DNA of 64,000 nt, from contig NZ_RHHR01000015.1 of the NCBI RefSeq assembly GCF_003710915.1, positions 248,001-312,000 on the forward strand, in the 5' to 3' direction. Shown here piece after piece: positions 51,753-59,850 of this stretch. The position numbers were made by a program, and so were the translations under genes. A model generated the notes under the pieces. That model did no database searches. It was not told where the DNA came from and was given only the letters and a program-made list of their open reading frames with translations. The DNA comes from Brevibacillus invocatus (lineage in GTDB: Bacteria > Bacillota > Bacilli > Brevibacillales > Brevibacillaceae). Positions within the stretch are counted from its first letter, which is position 1. Each line of letters begins with the position of its first letter.

Positions 51753-52274
51753 ATGAGTAAAAAAGCATTGCTGATCATTCCGCCGGATCGATTCAACGAG
51801 GATGAATTGAATCATCCAAAAGCAGAGCTGGAGCAAGCGGGAATTCAGGTAACCGTCGCCAGCACCAAAACGGGTGAAATCACGGGTGACAATGCAGGGA
51901 AAGCAAATGCAGAAGTGCTTTTCTCTGATGTCAGTGCTACGGATTACGATGTCGTGGCCGTGATCGGTGGATCGGGTACGATTGATTACTTGTGGGGCAA
52001 TCAGGAGCTTCTTTCCTATCTAAAGGAAGCCTATGAGCATAACGTTCTTGTATCTGGTATTTGCGCGGGTTCCGTTGTGGTAGCGAAAACCGGCTTGCTC
52101 ACAGGCCGCCAGGGTACCTGCTATCCTGTCGATGTGATGATCAACGAGCTTGCTGCCAACGAAGTCGAGTACGTGAAGCAGCATGTAGTGGCGCATGATG
52201 ACATTATTACCAGCGATGGTCCAGATGGTGCCAGAGAGTTTGGGCAAAGTCTGGTCAAGGCGTTGCAACAATAA
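51753..52274 (+). CDS. DJ-1/PfpI family protein
   Basis: The 173-residue protein has the class I glutamine-amidotransferase-like fold, with VLFSDVSATDYDVVAVIGGSGT near 58 and the nucleophile elbow GICAGSVVVAKTG (Cys near 108), followed by a partner His region (HVVAHDDIITSDGPDG). Relatives are glyoxalase III, deglycase-like or chaperone-like stress proteins. The start is ATG 51753 behind GGGAGGGC; the frame is open upstream without a good site. Its position opposite an HxlR regulator suggests induction by reactive electrophiles. Confidence 0.87.
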   Translation: MSKKALLIIPPDRFNEDELNHPKAELEQAGIQVTVASTKTGEITGDNAGKANAEVLFSDVSATDYDVVAVIGGSGTIDYLWGNQELLSYLKEAYEHNVLVSGICAGSVVVAKTGLLTGRQGTCYPVDVMINELAANEVEYVKQHVVAHDDIITSDGPDGAREFGQSLVKALQQ

Positions 52275-52290
52275 GGTCGAAATGAAGAAG

Positions 52291-53730
52291 TTAAACGAAA
52301 AGCCTTCGGATGTTGACTCCGAAGGCTTTTTGGCGGGATTGCTGGTATCTCGCTGCGAACAATCGGGGCTTTTTCAGCTCTTTATCCTCGCGCATCTCAT
52401 CGTCGGAACTGAAATCGTCGTGCTCGATTTCCGACATGTTGTCGTAAATTCCTTGTTCATCTTCATCGAGATCATCGTAATCCAACTCTTCATCGATGAC
52501 ATCCTGAAAGCGGGCAACCTGCCGTCTGCCTTCGTCTGCACTCGCGATAAATCGGAAGGATTGCAAGAAATCGTCGAAGGTAATCTCTTCATTAATAACT
52601 TGTCGCAGGAGTGCGCGGAAAATTTTCCCCGCTCCTTGCTTGCGCCATTCTTCAGCCAGATAGACTGTCGTATTCAGCATGGCAGCGGCACGATGTTGGA
52701 GGTCGGTCGTCAGTTCAGTAGTATCGTTATCGAGAAGTGCTTGCGCCAAAACGGCATCATCACTATCATCATTGGTTCCATTCCGAAGACCGGTAATAAA
52801 CGACGTGTAGGTCGTGCCCAGCTTGGCATTGTTGTAATCTTCTTCTCTTGAGGTAATGTAAGGTGCGCCCCGGTTGTGTCTGGCGGCAACCGGCCCGAAT
52901 TCCGTGTTGATGGACAGACTGGTTGTCTGCCCGGTCGTCCAATTTTCATAGAAGGAATGTACGACGGAGTTAGAAGTAGGAGGATCATAAGGTTTGACCA
53001 CTAGATCACCGTGAACGTATCCTACTTCTTCGTATAAGTCACCGGTCCTGGATAATTGATACAACTGCTTGCCTGACGAAGACAGTTCTCCGGTTAACGT
53101 TTTCAGATTGAGCTTGCCGGCTGCTGTCCCCTGAACCGATGCCCAGACTCCTTGTATGGGTCTGATCGCTGGTTGTGAAGAGGGAGCGAGGAGTGGCGAG
53201 AATGGATCATCTGGATTCGCTTTGCCCAATCTCAGTGCTTGTGCCCCCATCTGGTCGGCTTCCTTTTCCAGGCTGACCTCATCGTTGATCTGAATGTCTG
53301 ATTTCATCTGTACGGTGGGTTTTACGCGCCCCTGCATCTGTTGGACGATGTGCCACCCTTCGTGGGGAAGATGATGCTCCTGACCAGGTCCGAGATGAAT
53401 GTCGGTGCCTTGGGCATAAGCCAGCGCCCCGATCTGTTTGGGCTTGTCCGACTGATAGTGGACTTTTACATCCGACATATCCAGTCCAGATAGATTTTCC
53501 AGTCCAGTCTTGAGCGCATCAGGCAACCCGGTCTCGTTCTTTTTGGGCTGCAGCACCTGATCCTGTTTTTTGTCTTTCATCAGTTGGAGTACAGCCTGAT
53601 TGCCAATGCTTTTTTGGAGCTGCATGACCCGATCGGGCAAGGTGCTGTGTGATGATGAACTTGATAAAATCTGCTGTTTGGTGTTTGGCTCGCGGGTTGG
53701 ATGGTTTGATTCGGGGCTATAGCTTTTCAA
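52291..53730 (-). CDS. eCIS-core (DUF4157) domain protein with unrecognised acidic C-terminal region
   Basis: The 479-residue protein lacks a signal peptide. Residues about 60-140 form a DUF4157 domain: GLENLSGLDMSDVKVHY, then AYAQGTDIHLGPG, and LPHEGWHIVQQMQGRVKPT with a complete HExxH at 123-127. This domain is a marker of contractile-injection-system cargo and of polymorphic-toxin-like proteins. Residues about 200-440 are a mixed region I cannot place (TSREEDYNNAKLGTTYTSFI, then AMLNTTVYLAEEWRKQGAG); about 430-465 is highly acidic. TTG 53730 with GGTGG fits best, with in-frame starts further upstream. No eCIS sheath, tube or immunity-like gene is near. The 3' end overlaps a terminator. Confidence 0.8.
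   Translation of the reverse strand: MKSYSPESNHPTREPNTKQQILSSSSSHSTLPDRVMQLQKSIGNQAVLQLMKDKKQDQVLQPKKNETGLPDALKTGLENLSGLDMSDVKVHYQSDKPKQIGALAYAQGTDIHLGPGQEHHLPHEGWHIVQQMQGRVKPTVQMKSDIQINDEVSLEKEADQMGAQALRLGKANPDDPFSPLLAPSSQPAIRPIQGVWASVQGTAAGKLNLKTLTGELSSSGKQLYQLSRTGDLYEEVGYVHGDLVVKPYDPPTSNSVVHSFYENWTTGQTTSLSINTEFGPVAARHNRGAPYITSREEDYNNAKLGTTYTSFITGLRNGTNDDSDDAVLAQALLDNDTTELTTDLQHRAAAMLNTTVYLAEEWRKQGAGKIFRALLRQVINEEITFDDFLQSFRFIASADEGRRQVARFQDVIDEELDYDDLDEDEQGIYDNMSEIEHDDFSSDDEMREDKELKKPRLFAARYQQSRQKAFGVNIRRLFV
52298..52332. terminator. Bidirectional terminator overlapping the end of the DUF4157 gene
   Basis: AAAAGCCTTCGG and CCGAAGGCTTTTT form a 12-bp stem. It serves the DJ-1 gene on the plus strand and lies within the last codons of the DUF4157 frame on the minus strand. 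Confidence 0.8.
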
Positions 53731-53807
53731 TAAAGACACCACCGATAGAAGAATAGAGTACATATTCGCAGTTTTTCCAACTGTTTTCCTGCATGTGGAG
53801 CAGAAGA

Positions 53808-53836
53808 TTGACAACTTGCTGGTTTACCCGTAGAAT
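53808..53836 (+). promoter_or_regulatory. Sigma-A promoter of the T-box/ilvA transcript
   Basis: TTGACA (53808-53813), a 17-bp spacer and TAGAAT (53831-53836) give a near-consensus promoter; the start would be near 53843. Confidence 0.8.
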
Positions 53837-53842
53837 GTTTTA

Positions 53843-54180
53843 CTAATTCGAATAGTTCGTATTGGATAGCGTAGAAAAGGAAGAGTAAAAACAGAGAGCA
53901 GCGTGCAGAGAGCCGTCCACATGCTGAAAGGATGGCCGCCAGCCGGTTTTGAAAATCACCTTGGAGCTGTGTCCTGGAAAGGCCGGGAAAATGCATCTTT
54001 TTTCTGACCCGTGTAAAGGACAACGGATTCGTCCCCGTTACAGGACGGGAGTTCCTCGTTGAACTTCTTAAGTCTGTTTTTCGTGAGGGAAACAGAATAG
54101 CTGAGTGGTACCGCGATGCTCTCGCCTCAGCCAGCCATGCGCCAAAAGCGCTGCTGGCGAGGCGGGAGCTTTATTTTATT
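53843..54180 (+). promoter_or_regulatory. T-box riboswitch of ilvA (isoleucine specifier)
   Basis: The leader carries the T-box core TGAGTGGTACCGCG (54102-54115). A strong terminator follows whose arms GCTCTCGCCTC and GAGGCGGGAGC (54118-54169) enclose a second stem, then TTTATTTTATT. Stem I shows AGTA near 53890, the distal loop ATGCTGAAAGG, and on the 3' side GAAA-ATC-ACC, where ATC (53955-53957) is the likely specifier codon for isoleucine. Uncharged tRNA-Ile should stabilise the antiterminator and turn on ilvA. Confidence 0.88.
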
Positions 54181-54215
54181 TCGGATCGAGACACCTCGGA
54201 AGGAGCAACCCCTAT

Positions 54216-55463
54216 ATGAGTACAGTGAGAGTGGAAGAGATCGTCGTCGCCAACCATGCGTTGAAGGACGTGGTGGAAAAAACGCCGTTGCAAAAAAACA
54301 AGCTGTTGTCCGAACGCTACGGGTGCCATGTCTATTTGAAAAGAGAGGACTTGCAGGTCGTCCGGTCGTTTAAAATCCGTGGAGCGTACAATTTCATTCG
54401 CAGTCTTTCGGCCGAGCAGCGGGCACGGGGTGTCGTCTGCGCCAGTGCGGGAAATCATGCGCAGGGAGTCGCTTTTTCCTGCAACCATCTGCAAATTCAG
54501 GGAACGATTTTCATGCCGACGACAACCCCGCGGCAAAAAATTACGCAGGTAAAGCTATTCGGCGGTTCTTATGTAGAAGTCGTGCTGGTAGGAGATACCT
54601 TTGACGATTCGTTCGCTGAAGCGATGAAATATTGTGTTCAGGAAGATCGGACATTCGTGCATCCTTTTGATGATCCGTTGGTCGTAGCCGGCCAAGGGAC
54701 GGTTGGTTTGGAAATCATGAACGACATGGAGGAGCCGGTTGATTTTGTCTTCATGGGGATTGGTGGTGGAGGATTGGCTGCCGGGATCGGGACGTATGTA
54801 AAAGGAATCAGTCCGCACACGCGTATCGTTGGGGTAGAGCCAGCAGGAGCGTCTTCCATGCAGGCAGCGCTGGAAAAAGACGATCTGGTGACGCTGGACG
54901 AAATCGACAAGTTCGTGGACGGAGCAGCGGTAAAGCAGGTCGGACAGCTGACGATGGAGATTTGCAAGGAAGTGCTCGATGATATCGTGCCGGTGCCAGA
55001 AGGCAAGGTGTGTACGACGATTTTGGAGCTGTATAACAGCAGCGCCATAGTAGTAGAGCCTGCGGGTGCACTGTCTATCGCTGCTCTGGATTATTACCGT
55101 GACCAAATCGTAGGCAAGAATGTCGTCTGCGTGATCAGCGGAGGCAACAACGACATTGATCGCATGCAAGAGATCAAGGAGCGTTCCCTGCTGTTTGAAG
55201 GATTGAAGCACTACTTTATTCTCAACTTTCCACAACGTGCGGGAGCCTTGCGTGAATTTATGGAAAAGGTTCTCGGCCCTCACGATGATATTACGCGCTT
55301 TGAATATACGAAAAAAACCAATAAGGAAAACGGACCTGCTCTGGTGGGAATCGAGCTGAAATGCCAGGATGACTACGAGCCGCTCATCAACAGAATGAAG
55401 CAGCACGGGGTAGGCTATGTGGAGATTACGCATGATCCGTATCTGTTTAACCTATTGATATAA
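54216..55463 (+). CDS. ilvA: Threonine ammonia-lyase IlvA
   Basis: The PLP enzyme converts threonine to 2-oxobutanoate, the first step to isoleucine. Of its 415 residues, the N-terminal catalytic domain has VRSFKIRGAYNFI with the PLP Lys near residue 52, SAGNHAQGVAFSC near 76 and the glycine loop GIGGGGLAAGIG near 180. The C-terminal about 90 residues form one ACT-like regulatory domain (HYFILNFPQRAGALREFMEKVL), as in Bacillus IlvA. ATG 54216 with GGAAGGAG is the start; the frame extends into the T-box leader and is not translated there. Regulation is by the T-box. Confidence 0.95.
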   Translation: MSTVRVEEIVVANHALKDVVEKTPLQKNKLLSERYGCHVYLKREDLQVVRSFKIRGAYNFIRSLSAEQRARGVVCASAGNHAQGVAFSCNHLQIQGTIFMPTTTPRQKITQVKLFGGSYVEVVLVGDTFDDSFAEAMKYCVQEDRTFVHPFDDPLVVAGQGTVGLEIMNDMEEPVDFVFMGIGGGGLAAGIGTYVKGISPHTRIVGVEPAGASSMQAALEKDDLVTLDEIDKFVDGAAVKQVGQLTMEICKEVLDDIVPVPEGKVCTTILELYNSSAIVVEPAGALSIAALDYYRDQIVGKNVVCVISGGNNDIDRMQEIKERSLLFEGLKHYFILNFPQRAGALREFMEKVLGPHDDITRFEYTKKTNKENGPALVGIELKCQDDYEPLINRMKQHGVGYVEITHDPYLFNLLI

Positions 55464-55646
55464 GGCGGTTGTGTTACAACAGCTGTTGAATTTGCAAAAA
55501 TGTATGAATACAACGAAAACAGGAGCAATCGGTAGAAAAACGGAGCAGAATTTCAATAATCCGCCATAATGTATTATAACAAACTTTTATAAAACAGATG
55601 CTGTTGTATTACAATACAGTTAACAACAGCTCTGGAGGGAATAATC
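55464..55646. promoter_or_regulatory. Dyad-rich upstream region of the YhfH-like gene
   Basis: GCTGTTGT and ACAACAGC flank a stretch that contains the near-perfect palindrome TGTATTACAATACA, just before the ribosome binding site CTGGAGGG. A second GTTGTGTTACAACAGCTGTT lies at 55468-55487. These are operator-like, but the regulator is unknown. Confidence 0.4.
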
Positions 55647-55808
55647 ATGACACCGATCACTACCTTTTTTCGCAATCTCGAAGCAAAATGCTGCGCGTCT
55701 TGCGGCAAGGTGATTTCTGAGCAGGCTGAATCCTATGCGACGGAGTGCTTCTCCTGCCAGGATCAAGCGACAGCTGACTCTTACAAGCACTACTACAAAA
55801 AGAACTAA
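55647..55808 (+). CDS. YhfH-like small zinc-ribbon protein
   Basis: The 53-residue protein begins MTPITTFFRNLEAKCCASCG and has a second pair, CFSC, about 15 residues later, so four Cys can bind a zinc ion (CxxC-N-CxxC). Length, the FFRNL start and the Cys layout match YhfH of Bacilli, a protein without known function. The ribosome binding site CTGGAGGG is strong and well placed. It is a real gene despite its size. Confidence 0.75.
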   Translation: MTPITTFFRNLEAKCCASCGKVISEQAESYATECFSCQDQATADSYKHYYKKN

Positions 55809-55998
55809 TCAGGCTACGATGATACAACTGCTATAACAGGCATACCGCTAGGAAAGAATCCGGCGCGTATGCTTTTTTGTTTTGCAGGAAAATGTCGATT
55901 TTCTCCAGAAGAGTAAGGGGCGACCTCCAGATCGATTTCGTTAAAAAAGGTGATTTTCGAGAAGGCTGTCACAGAAAAAACAGAGGAGGGATTTCACT

Positions 55999-56526
55999 GT
56001 GAGCATAGCAGCGGTAATTCAAGCTGCGTTTGAAGCAGCACAATCCGGAAAAAAAGATCAGCTGGGGTCACTGTTACAGGAGCATCCATCGCTGGCAAAT
56101 GCGGAAAATGAAAATGGCCTCACTCTATTGGGGTATGCGGCGCATTTTGGCCACCCTGAAGCCGTACAGATACTGCTCCGATCCGGAGCAGATGTCAATG
56201 CACGCTCCCATTCCAAGATTTCCTTTATCCCGTCCAACACGGCGTTGCATGCGGCGATTGCCGGAGAGCGAAATCTCGCCGTTATCCGTCTGTTATTGGA
56301 GAATGGGGCGAGGACGGATCTGTTCGATAGTAATGGCCATACCTGCTTGCATTCAGCCGCATTCCACGATGACCAGGAAGAACTCATTACGCTATTGCTG
56401 AAGCATGGTGCGCAGGTCAACGCTAGACAGGAAGGAAGGGAATCGGCTTTGGAGCTTGCCGTCGCTCAGGGCAACGATCGAGTTGCGCAGCTTTTACGTG
56501 AGCATGCCGCTGAGTCTGTGGAATAA
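55999..56526 (+). CDS. Ankyrin-repeat protein
   Basis: The 175-residue soluble protein has four to five ankyrin repeats. Clear units are NGLTLLGYAAHFGHPEAVQILLRSGADVN, SNTALHAAIAGERNLAVIRLLLENGAR, GHTCLHSAAFHDDQEELITLLLKHGAQVN and SALELAVAQGNDRVAQLLREH. Such proteins serve as binding scaffolds; the partner is unknown. The GTG start at 55999 has GAGGAGGG upstream. It ends at the terminator at 56533. Confidence 0.88.
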   Translation: MSIAAVIQAAFEAAQSGKKDQLGSLLQEHPSLANAENENGLTLLGYAAHFGHPEAVQILLRSGADVNARSHSKISFIPSNTALHAAIAGERNLAVIRLLLENGARTDLFDSNGHTCLHSAAFHDDQEELITLLLKHGAQVNARQEGRESALELAVAQGNDRVAQLLREHAAESVE

Positions 56527-56532
56527 CGTATA

Positions 56533-56575
56533 GAAACGTCGCTCGGGATTCACCTGAGCGGCGTTTCTTTTTAAC
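56533..56575 (+). terminator. Intrinsic terminator of the ankyrin gene
   Basis: GAAACG-T-CGCTCGGG pairs with CCTGAGCG-G-CGTTTC, followed by TTTTT. Confidence 0.82.
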
Positions 56576-56619
56576 GTATAAACGAACCTATGAATTCTGG
56601 AGCGGGACAGGCCAGTGGT

Positions 56620-56934
56620 CTAGTTATTTGGGCGTGGTGCCCGCTTCTGATGTTCTGCTTGCTCCTTCACATAATCGATGAGGCCCAACTGAAAGCCTTC
56701 TTGCGTCAAGAGGCGCTGCGCTTCATAGGTCCCTGAGTAAAAGCTGAGTACGTTCGGATCGTTCTCCAGTACATGCCGACATGCATCATCAGCCGCCAGC
56801 TCCTGATACCATCCGGTCTGTTTGATCTGGGCTACCAGGTCTTCATAGGCAGGCTCTGGTTTTTTCCAGGGGTTCAGTCGATGGAGGATTTCTCCTGCAA
56901 TCGCGACGAGGACGAGTATGGCAATTAAAAACAT
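56620..56934 (-). CDS. Small membrane-anchored hypothetical protein
   Basis: The 104-residue protein has one N-terminal helix (FLIAILVLVAIAGEIL) followed by a cytosolic or extracellular helical domain with WYQELAADDACRHVLENDPNV and GFQLGLIDYVKEQAEH. No family is recognised. ATG 56934 with GAGGTG is chosen over the upstream GTG at 56943, which is part of that ribosome binding site. Confidence 0.65.
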   Translation of the reverse strand: MFLIAILVLVAIAGEILHRLNPWKKPEPAYEDLVAQIKQTGWYQELAADDACRHVLENDPNVLSFYSGTYEAQRLLTQEGFQLGLIDYVKEQAEHQKRAPRPNN

Positions 56935-57081
56935 GGCAGTCACCTCAATGGTTGGATCATCTTCATGGTACCACTGTCGAGGGCTATAACGCTATGATCG
57001 AAGTGACATCCGCTTGCAAAAGAGCGTAAAACCGGGCATCCTAGACAGGAGAAGTCAGGGAGTGTGGAGGGAGAAAGGCAG

Positions 57082-57639
57082 ATGTTTCATCCTTTAGTAT
57101 TCGATAATATTCGGGTGGTCCTGGAAGGCGCGGTGTACGATCGTGATTTTGAAGGGGCGATCACCATTACAGGCCGATCCGACGTGATGGATATGGCTAC
57201 CTTTCATCGATTGTTTCAAATCCATTTCGAGCTGGCGCAGATGGAGAGTCGCGAACAGGCTGTATGTGCCCAGATGCAGCTTCGGACCGGGCTGGCTGAC
57301 ATCGCTGCTGAACAGCTGGAGCAGCCGTTGACGGACCATATCGGTTGTACGATTTGCATCCATTTTCATCTCGTCATTCGTGAGGTGCAGGAAGATGTGA
57401 AGGCGATAGCTACGATACTCAATGACATTTGGGGTAGCCGTCCCTATATAACTCAGACCGTGTCGGCGCGTTTGGGCGAGCATCGCGTAGAGTGGCCGCC
57501 GCAGCAGTATGACAATCGAGTGACGTTGGATTTTCATCGCAAAATTGACGAAGGTAACATCGACGACCTGCGGGATTTGATCGAGCATACGGTACAATCT
57601 CTCCGTCAACTGCAGATTTTTTGCGACACGAAAAAATAA
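57082..57639 (+). CDS. Hypothetical protein, 185 residues
   Basis: The protein starts MFHPLVFDNIRVVLEGAVYD and has no signal peptide or membrane helix. It appears alpha/beta, with YDRDFEGAITITGRSDVMDM near 20 and a conserved-looking HIGCTICIHFHLVIREVQEDV near 95; the last 40 residues are helical (NIDDLRDLIEHTVQSLRQL). I do not recognise a family. The ATG at 57082 lies 10 bp after GGAGGG; a GTG at 57064 is less likely. It lies just upstream of bioY but is separated by a promoter. Confidence 0.68.
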   Translation: MFHPLVFDNIRVVLEGAVYDRDFEGAITITGRSDVMDMATFHRLFQIHFELAQMESREQAVCAQMQLRTGLADIAAEQLEQPLTDHIGCTICIHFHLVIREVQEDVKAIATILNDIWGSRPYITQTVSARLGEHRVEWPPQQYDNRVTLDFHRKIDEGNIDDLRDLIEHTVQSLRQLQIFCDTKK

Positions 57640-57653
57640 AGGCAAGCAGGGCA

Positions 57654-57714
57654 TTTACATTTCTTCCGATCCATACTATTATTTTGTTAACTGATTTTAT
57701 ATTTTAGTTAACAA
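57654..57714 (+). promoter_or_regulatory. bioY promoter with BirA-type operator
   Basis: TTTACA (57654-57659), 17 bp and TATTAT (57677-57682) form the promoter. The inverted repeat TTGTTAAC (57684-57691) and GTTAACAA (57707-57714), 15 bp apart, matches BirA boxes of Bacilli and covers the transcription start, so biotinyl-AMP-bound BirA should repress bioY. Confidence 0.85.
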
Positions 57715-57735
57715 ATAATTTGGAGGAAGAACTCT

Positions 57736-58308
57736 ATGAGAAATGAACGTCTGCGTTGGCTGCTCTTATCTGCGATTTTTGCAGCAGTCACGGCTGTCTT
57801 GTCACAGCTCACCATTCCCTTGCCGATGATCCCAATTACGGGACAGACGTTAGCGGTCGGGTTAACGGCTACAATCCTGGGAAGCCGATATGGGACCTTG
57901 GCGATCCTGATCTATATTTTGCTGGGAGCTGTCGGAATGCCTGTCTTTTCGGGAGCGAGTGGCGGTTTCCAGGTTCTCGTAGGCAAGACTGGCGGCTATA
58001 TTACCGGATTTATTCTTACCGCTTATGTGACAGGGCTCATTATGGAAAAAACGCGCTTTACCTATGTTACTGCCATCCTTGCAAATCTCGTCGGTATGGT
58101 CATTACGCTGATTTTCGGTACGGTCCAACTGAAATACGTGCTCGATATCCCGTGGGAGCAGGCGATTGCCTTTGGGGTGACTCCGTTCCTGATGGTAGGT
58201 GTGATCAAAGCTGTACTGGCTTCCCTGATCGGCATCAAAGTAAGGGAGAGGCTGATTGCCAACAGGCTGTTGCTTCCTCGCAGCTCTTCTGGAATCGCGC
58301 AGCCGTAA
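57736..58308 (+). CDS. bioY: Biotin transporter BioY
   Basis: The substrate-binding S component of a biotin ECF transporter has 190 residues and six helices. Family segments are LTIPLPMIPITGQTLAVGLTA near 27, YILLGAVGMPVFSGASGGFQVLVGKTGGYITGF near 65 and GVTPFLMVGVIKAVLASLIG near 150. The ATG at 57736 follows TTGGAGGA. No energising EcfAA'T genes are next to it; a shared module elsewhere is normal. A BirA operator overlies its promoter. Confidence 0.95.
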   Translation: MRNERLRWLLLSAIFAAVTAVLSQLTIPLPMIPITGQTLAVGLTATILGSRYGTLAILIYILLGAVGMPVFSGASGGFQVLVGKTGGYITGFILTAYVTGLIMEKTRFTYVTAILANLVGMVITLIFGTVQLKYVLDIPWEQAIAFGVTPFLMVGVIKAVLASLIGIKVRERLIANRLLLPRSSSGIAQP

Positions 58309-58327
58309 GTGTTTTCCTTCTAAAATA

Positions 58328-58358
58328 AAAGTCGTCCTCAAGAGGGACGGCTTTTTTC
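58328..58358 (+). terminator. Intrinsic terminator of bioY
   Basis: AAGTCGTCC pairs with GGGACGGCTT (with a G-U pair) and is followed by TTTTTT. Confidence 0.78.
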
Positions 58359-58426
58359 GTATAAACTCCATGGTCTGCCGGATACTATGGGGAAACATCC
58401 CAAGTGTGGCATTGAAGGAGGACAAG

Positions 58427-59773
58427 ATGAACGAAACCGTTGCTGGCCCAAAGGGACTTCCGTTATCCGGCAATATCCTGGCTTTTCGACGTGATACACT
58501 GCAATTTATCCGCGATGCGGCAAAGGAATACGGCGACGTCGCGCACTTTCGTTTTGGGCCAAAACGTCATATCTACATGCTGAACAACCCCGATCAGATC
58601 AAAGAAGTGCTGGTCACCAAGCAAGCGCATTTTCGCAAAGCGAAAGGATTGCAGGTCGCGCGCGCAGTAGTAGGTGACGGTATTTTGACTAGTGAAGGAA
58701 AAAAACACATGCGGCAGCGAAGACTGATGCAGCCTGCGTTCCATCGAGATCGGATCGCAGGATATGGCGATGTGATGGTCCGTCAGGGTGTAGAGCTGAT
58801 GAGCGAATGGAAAGACGGAGAAGTCCTTGATATCCATCATGATATGATGAAGGTTACACTCGCCATCATTACGGAAACCATGTTCGGAAAAACGGTCAAG
58901 GAGGGATCCGACAAGATTGCCCATGCGATCGATGTCGGTTTGAAATACGTCTCTTCCAAAGCCACTTCCTTTATCGACATTCCGCTTTCCGTCCCTACTC
59001 GCAGCAATCGTGAGTTCATCGAATCGAGTGAGGTGCTGGACAAGACGATTTACGCTTTGATTGAGGAGCGGCGTAAAAGCGGCGAGTCCGGACATACGGA
59101 TTTATTGGCGATGCTGCTAGCTGCGCGGGATGAGGATGATGGACAAGGCATGACGGACGAGCAGGTACGCGATGAAGTCATGACGATCTTTGTCGCGGGT
59201 CATGAGACGACAGCCAACACGATGTCTTGGATTTTTTATTTGCTGGCCACTCATCCGGAGGCGGAGCAAAAGCTGCACGATGAACTGAAGGCAGTACTCG
59301 ACGGCAGATTGCCCACTGTCGAAGATCTTCCCAAGCTTTCATATGCCAATCTGATCGTACAGGAGACACTGCGGCTTTATCCGGCGGCCTGGGTGATCAA
59401 TCGGGAGGTGGTGGAAGAAGTGGAGATCGGCGGCCACACCTATGAGCCTGGTGACACGCTGATGATGAGTCAGTACGTCATGCATCGCATGGAAAAGTAC
59501 TACGACGACCCGGATGCATTTCGCCCAGAGCGATTTGAGGGGGATTTGTTGAAGCGAATCCCGGCGTACGCCTATTTTCCATTCGGCGGGGGCCCGCGAG
59601 TCTGTATCGGCAACAACTTCGCGCTGATGGAGGCAGCTCTGCTGTTGGCCACCATTGCCCAGCAGTATAAGCTTCGCTTGGCAGAGCCAGAGAAACAGGT
59701 AGAGCCAGAGCCACTGGTTACCCTGCGTCCGAAGAATGGCTTGATGATGCGTTTGGAAAAACGAGGCTCATAA
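58427..59773 (+). CDS. Cytochrome P450
   Basis: The 448-residue soluble haem monooxygenase has the I-helix oxygen-activation motif AGHETTANTMSW near 260, the K-helix ETLR near 315 (QETLRLYPAAWVINRE), the PERF-type FRPERF near 370 and the haem-binding loop FPFGGGPRVCIGNNFALME with the Cys ligand near 398. The type resembles bacterial relatives of CYP4/CYP102-like fatty-acid or terpene hydroxylases. No reductase or ferredoxin gene is adjacent. The ATG at 58427 follows GAAGGAGG; upstream frame is non-coding. A terminator follows at 59789. Confidence 0.93.
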   Translation: MNETVAGPKGLPLSGNILAFRRDTLQFIRDAAKEYGDVAHFRFGPKRHIYMLNNPDQIKEVLVTKQAHFRKAKGLQVARAVVGDGILTSEGKKHMRQRRLMQPAFHRDRIAGYGDVMVRQGVELMSEWKDGEVLDIHHDMMKVTLAIITETMFGKTVKEGSDKIAHAIDVGLKYVSSKATSFIDIPLSVPTRSNREFIESSEVLDKTIYALIEERRKSGESGHTDLLAMLLAARDEDDGQGMTDEQVRDEVMTIFVAGHETTANTMSWIFYLLATHPEAEQKLHDELKAVLDGRLPTVEDLPKLSYANLIVQETLRLYPAAWVINREVVEEVEIGGHTYEPGDTLMMSQYVMHRMEKYYDDPDAFRPERFEGDLLKRIPAYAYFPFGGGPRVCIGNNFALMEAALLLATIAQQYKLRLAEPEKQVEPEPLVTLRPKNGLMMRLEKRGS

Positions 59774-59788
59774 ATGGGCAAGGATATG

Positions 59789-59838
59789 AAACACCGTTCT
59801 GCGAAAGCTCTTCGTGGATTCGGTGTTTTATATTTTTT
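59789..59838 (+). terminator. Intrinsic terminator of the P450 gene
   Basis: AAACACCG pairs with CGGTGTTT around an inner CGAAAG/CTCTTCG stem, followed by TTATATTTTTTT. Confidence 0.78.
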
Positions 59839-59850
59839 TATGGAAAAAGG

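Noticed and set aside
52291-53730. A complete contractile injection system
   Set aside because: Apart from the DUF4157 protein there is no tube, sheath, baseplate or ATPase gene within the window.
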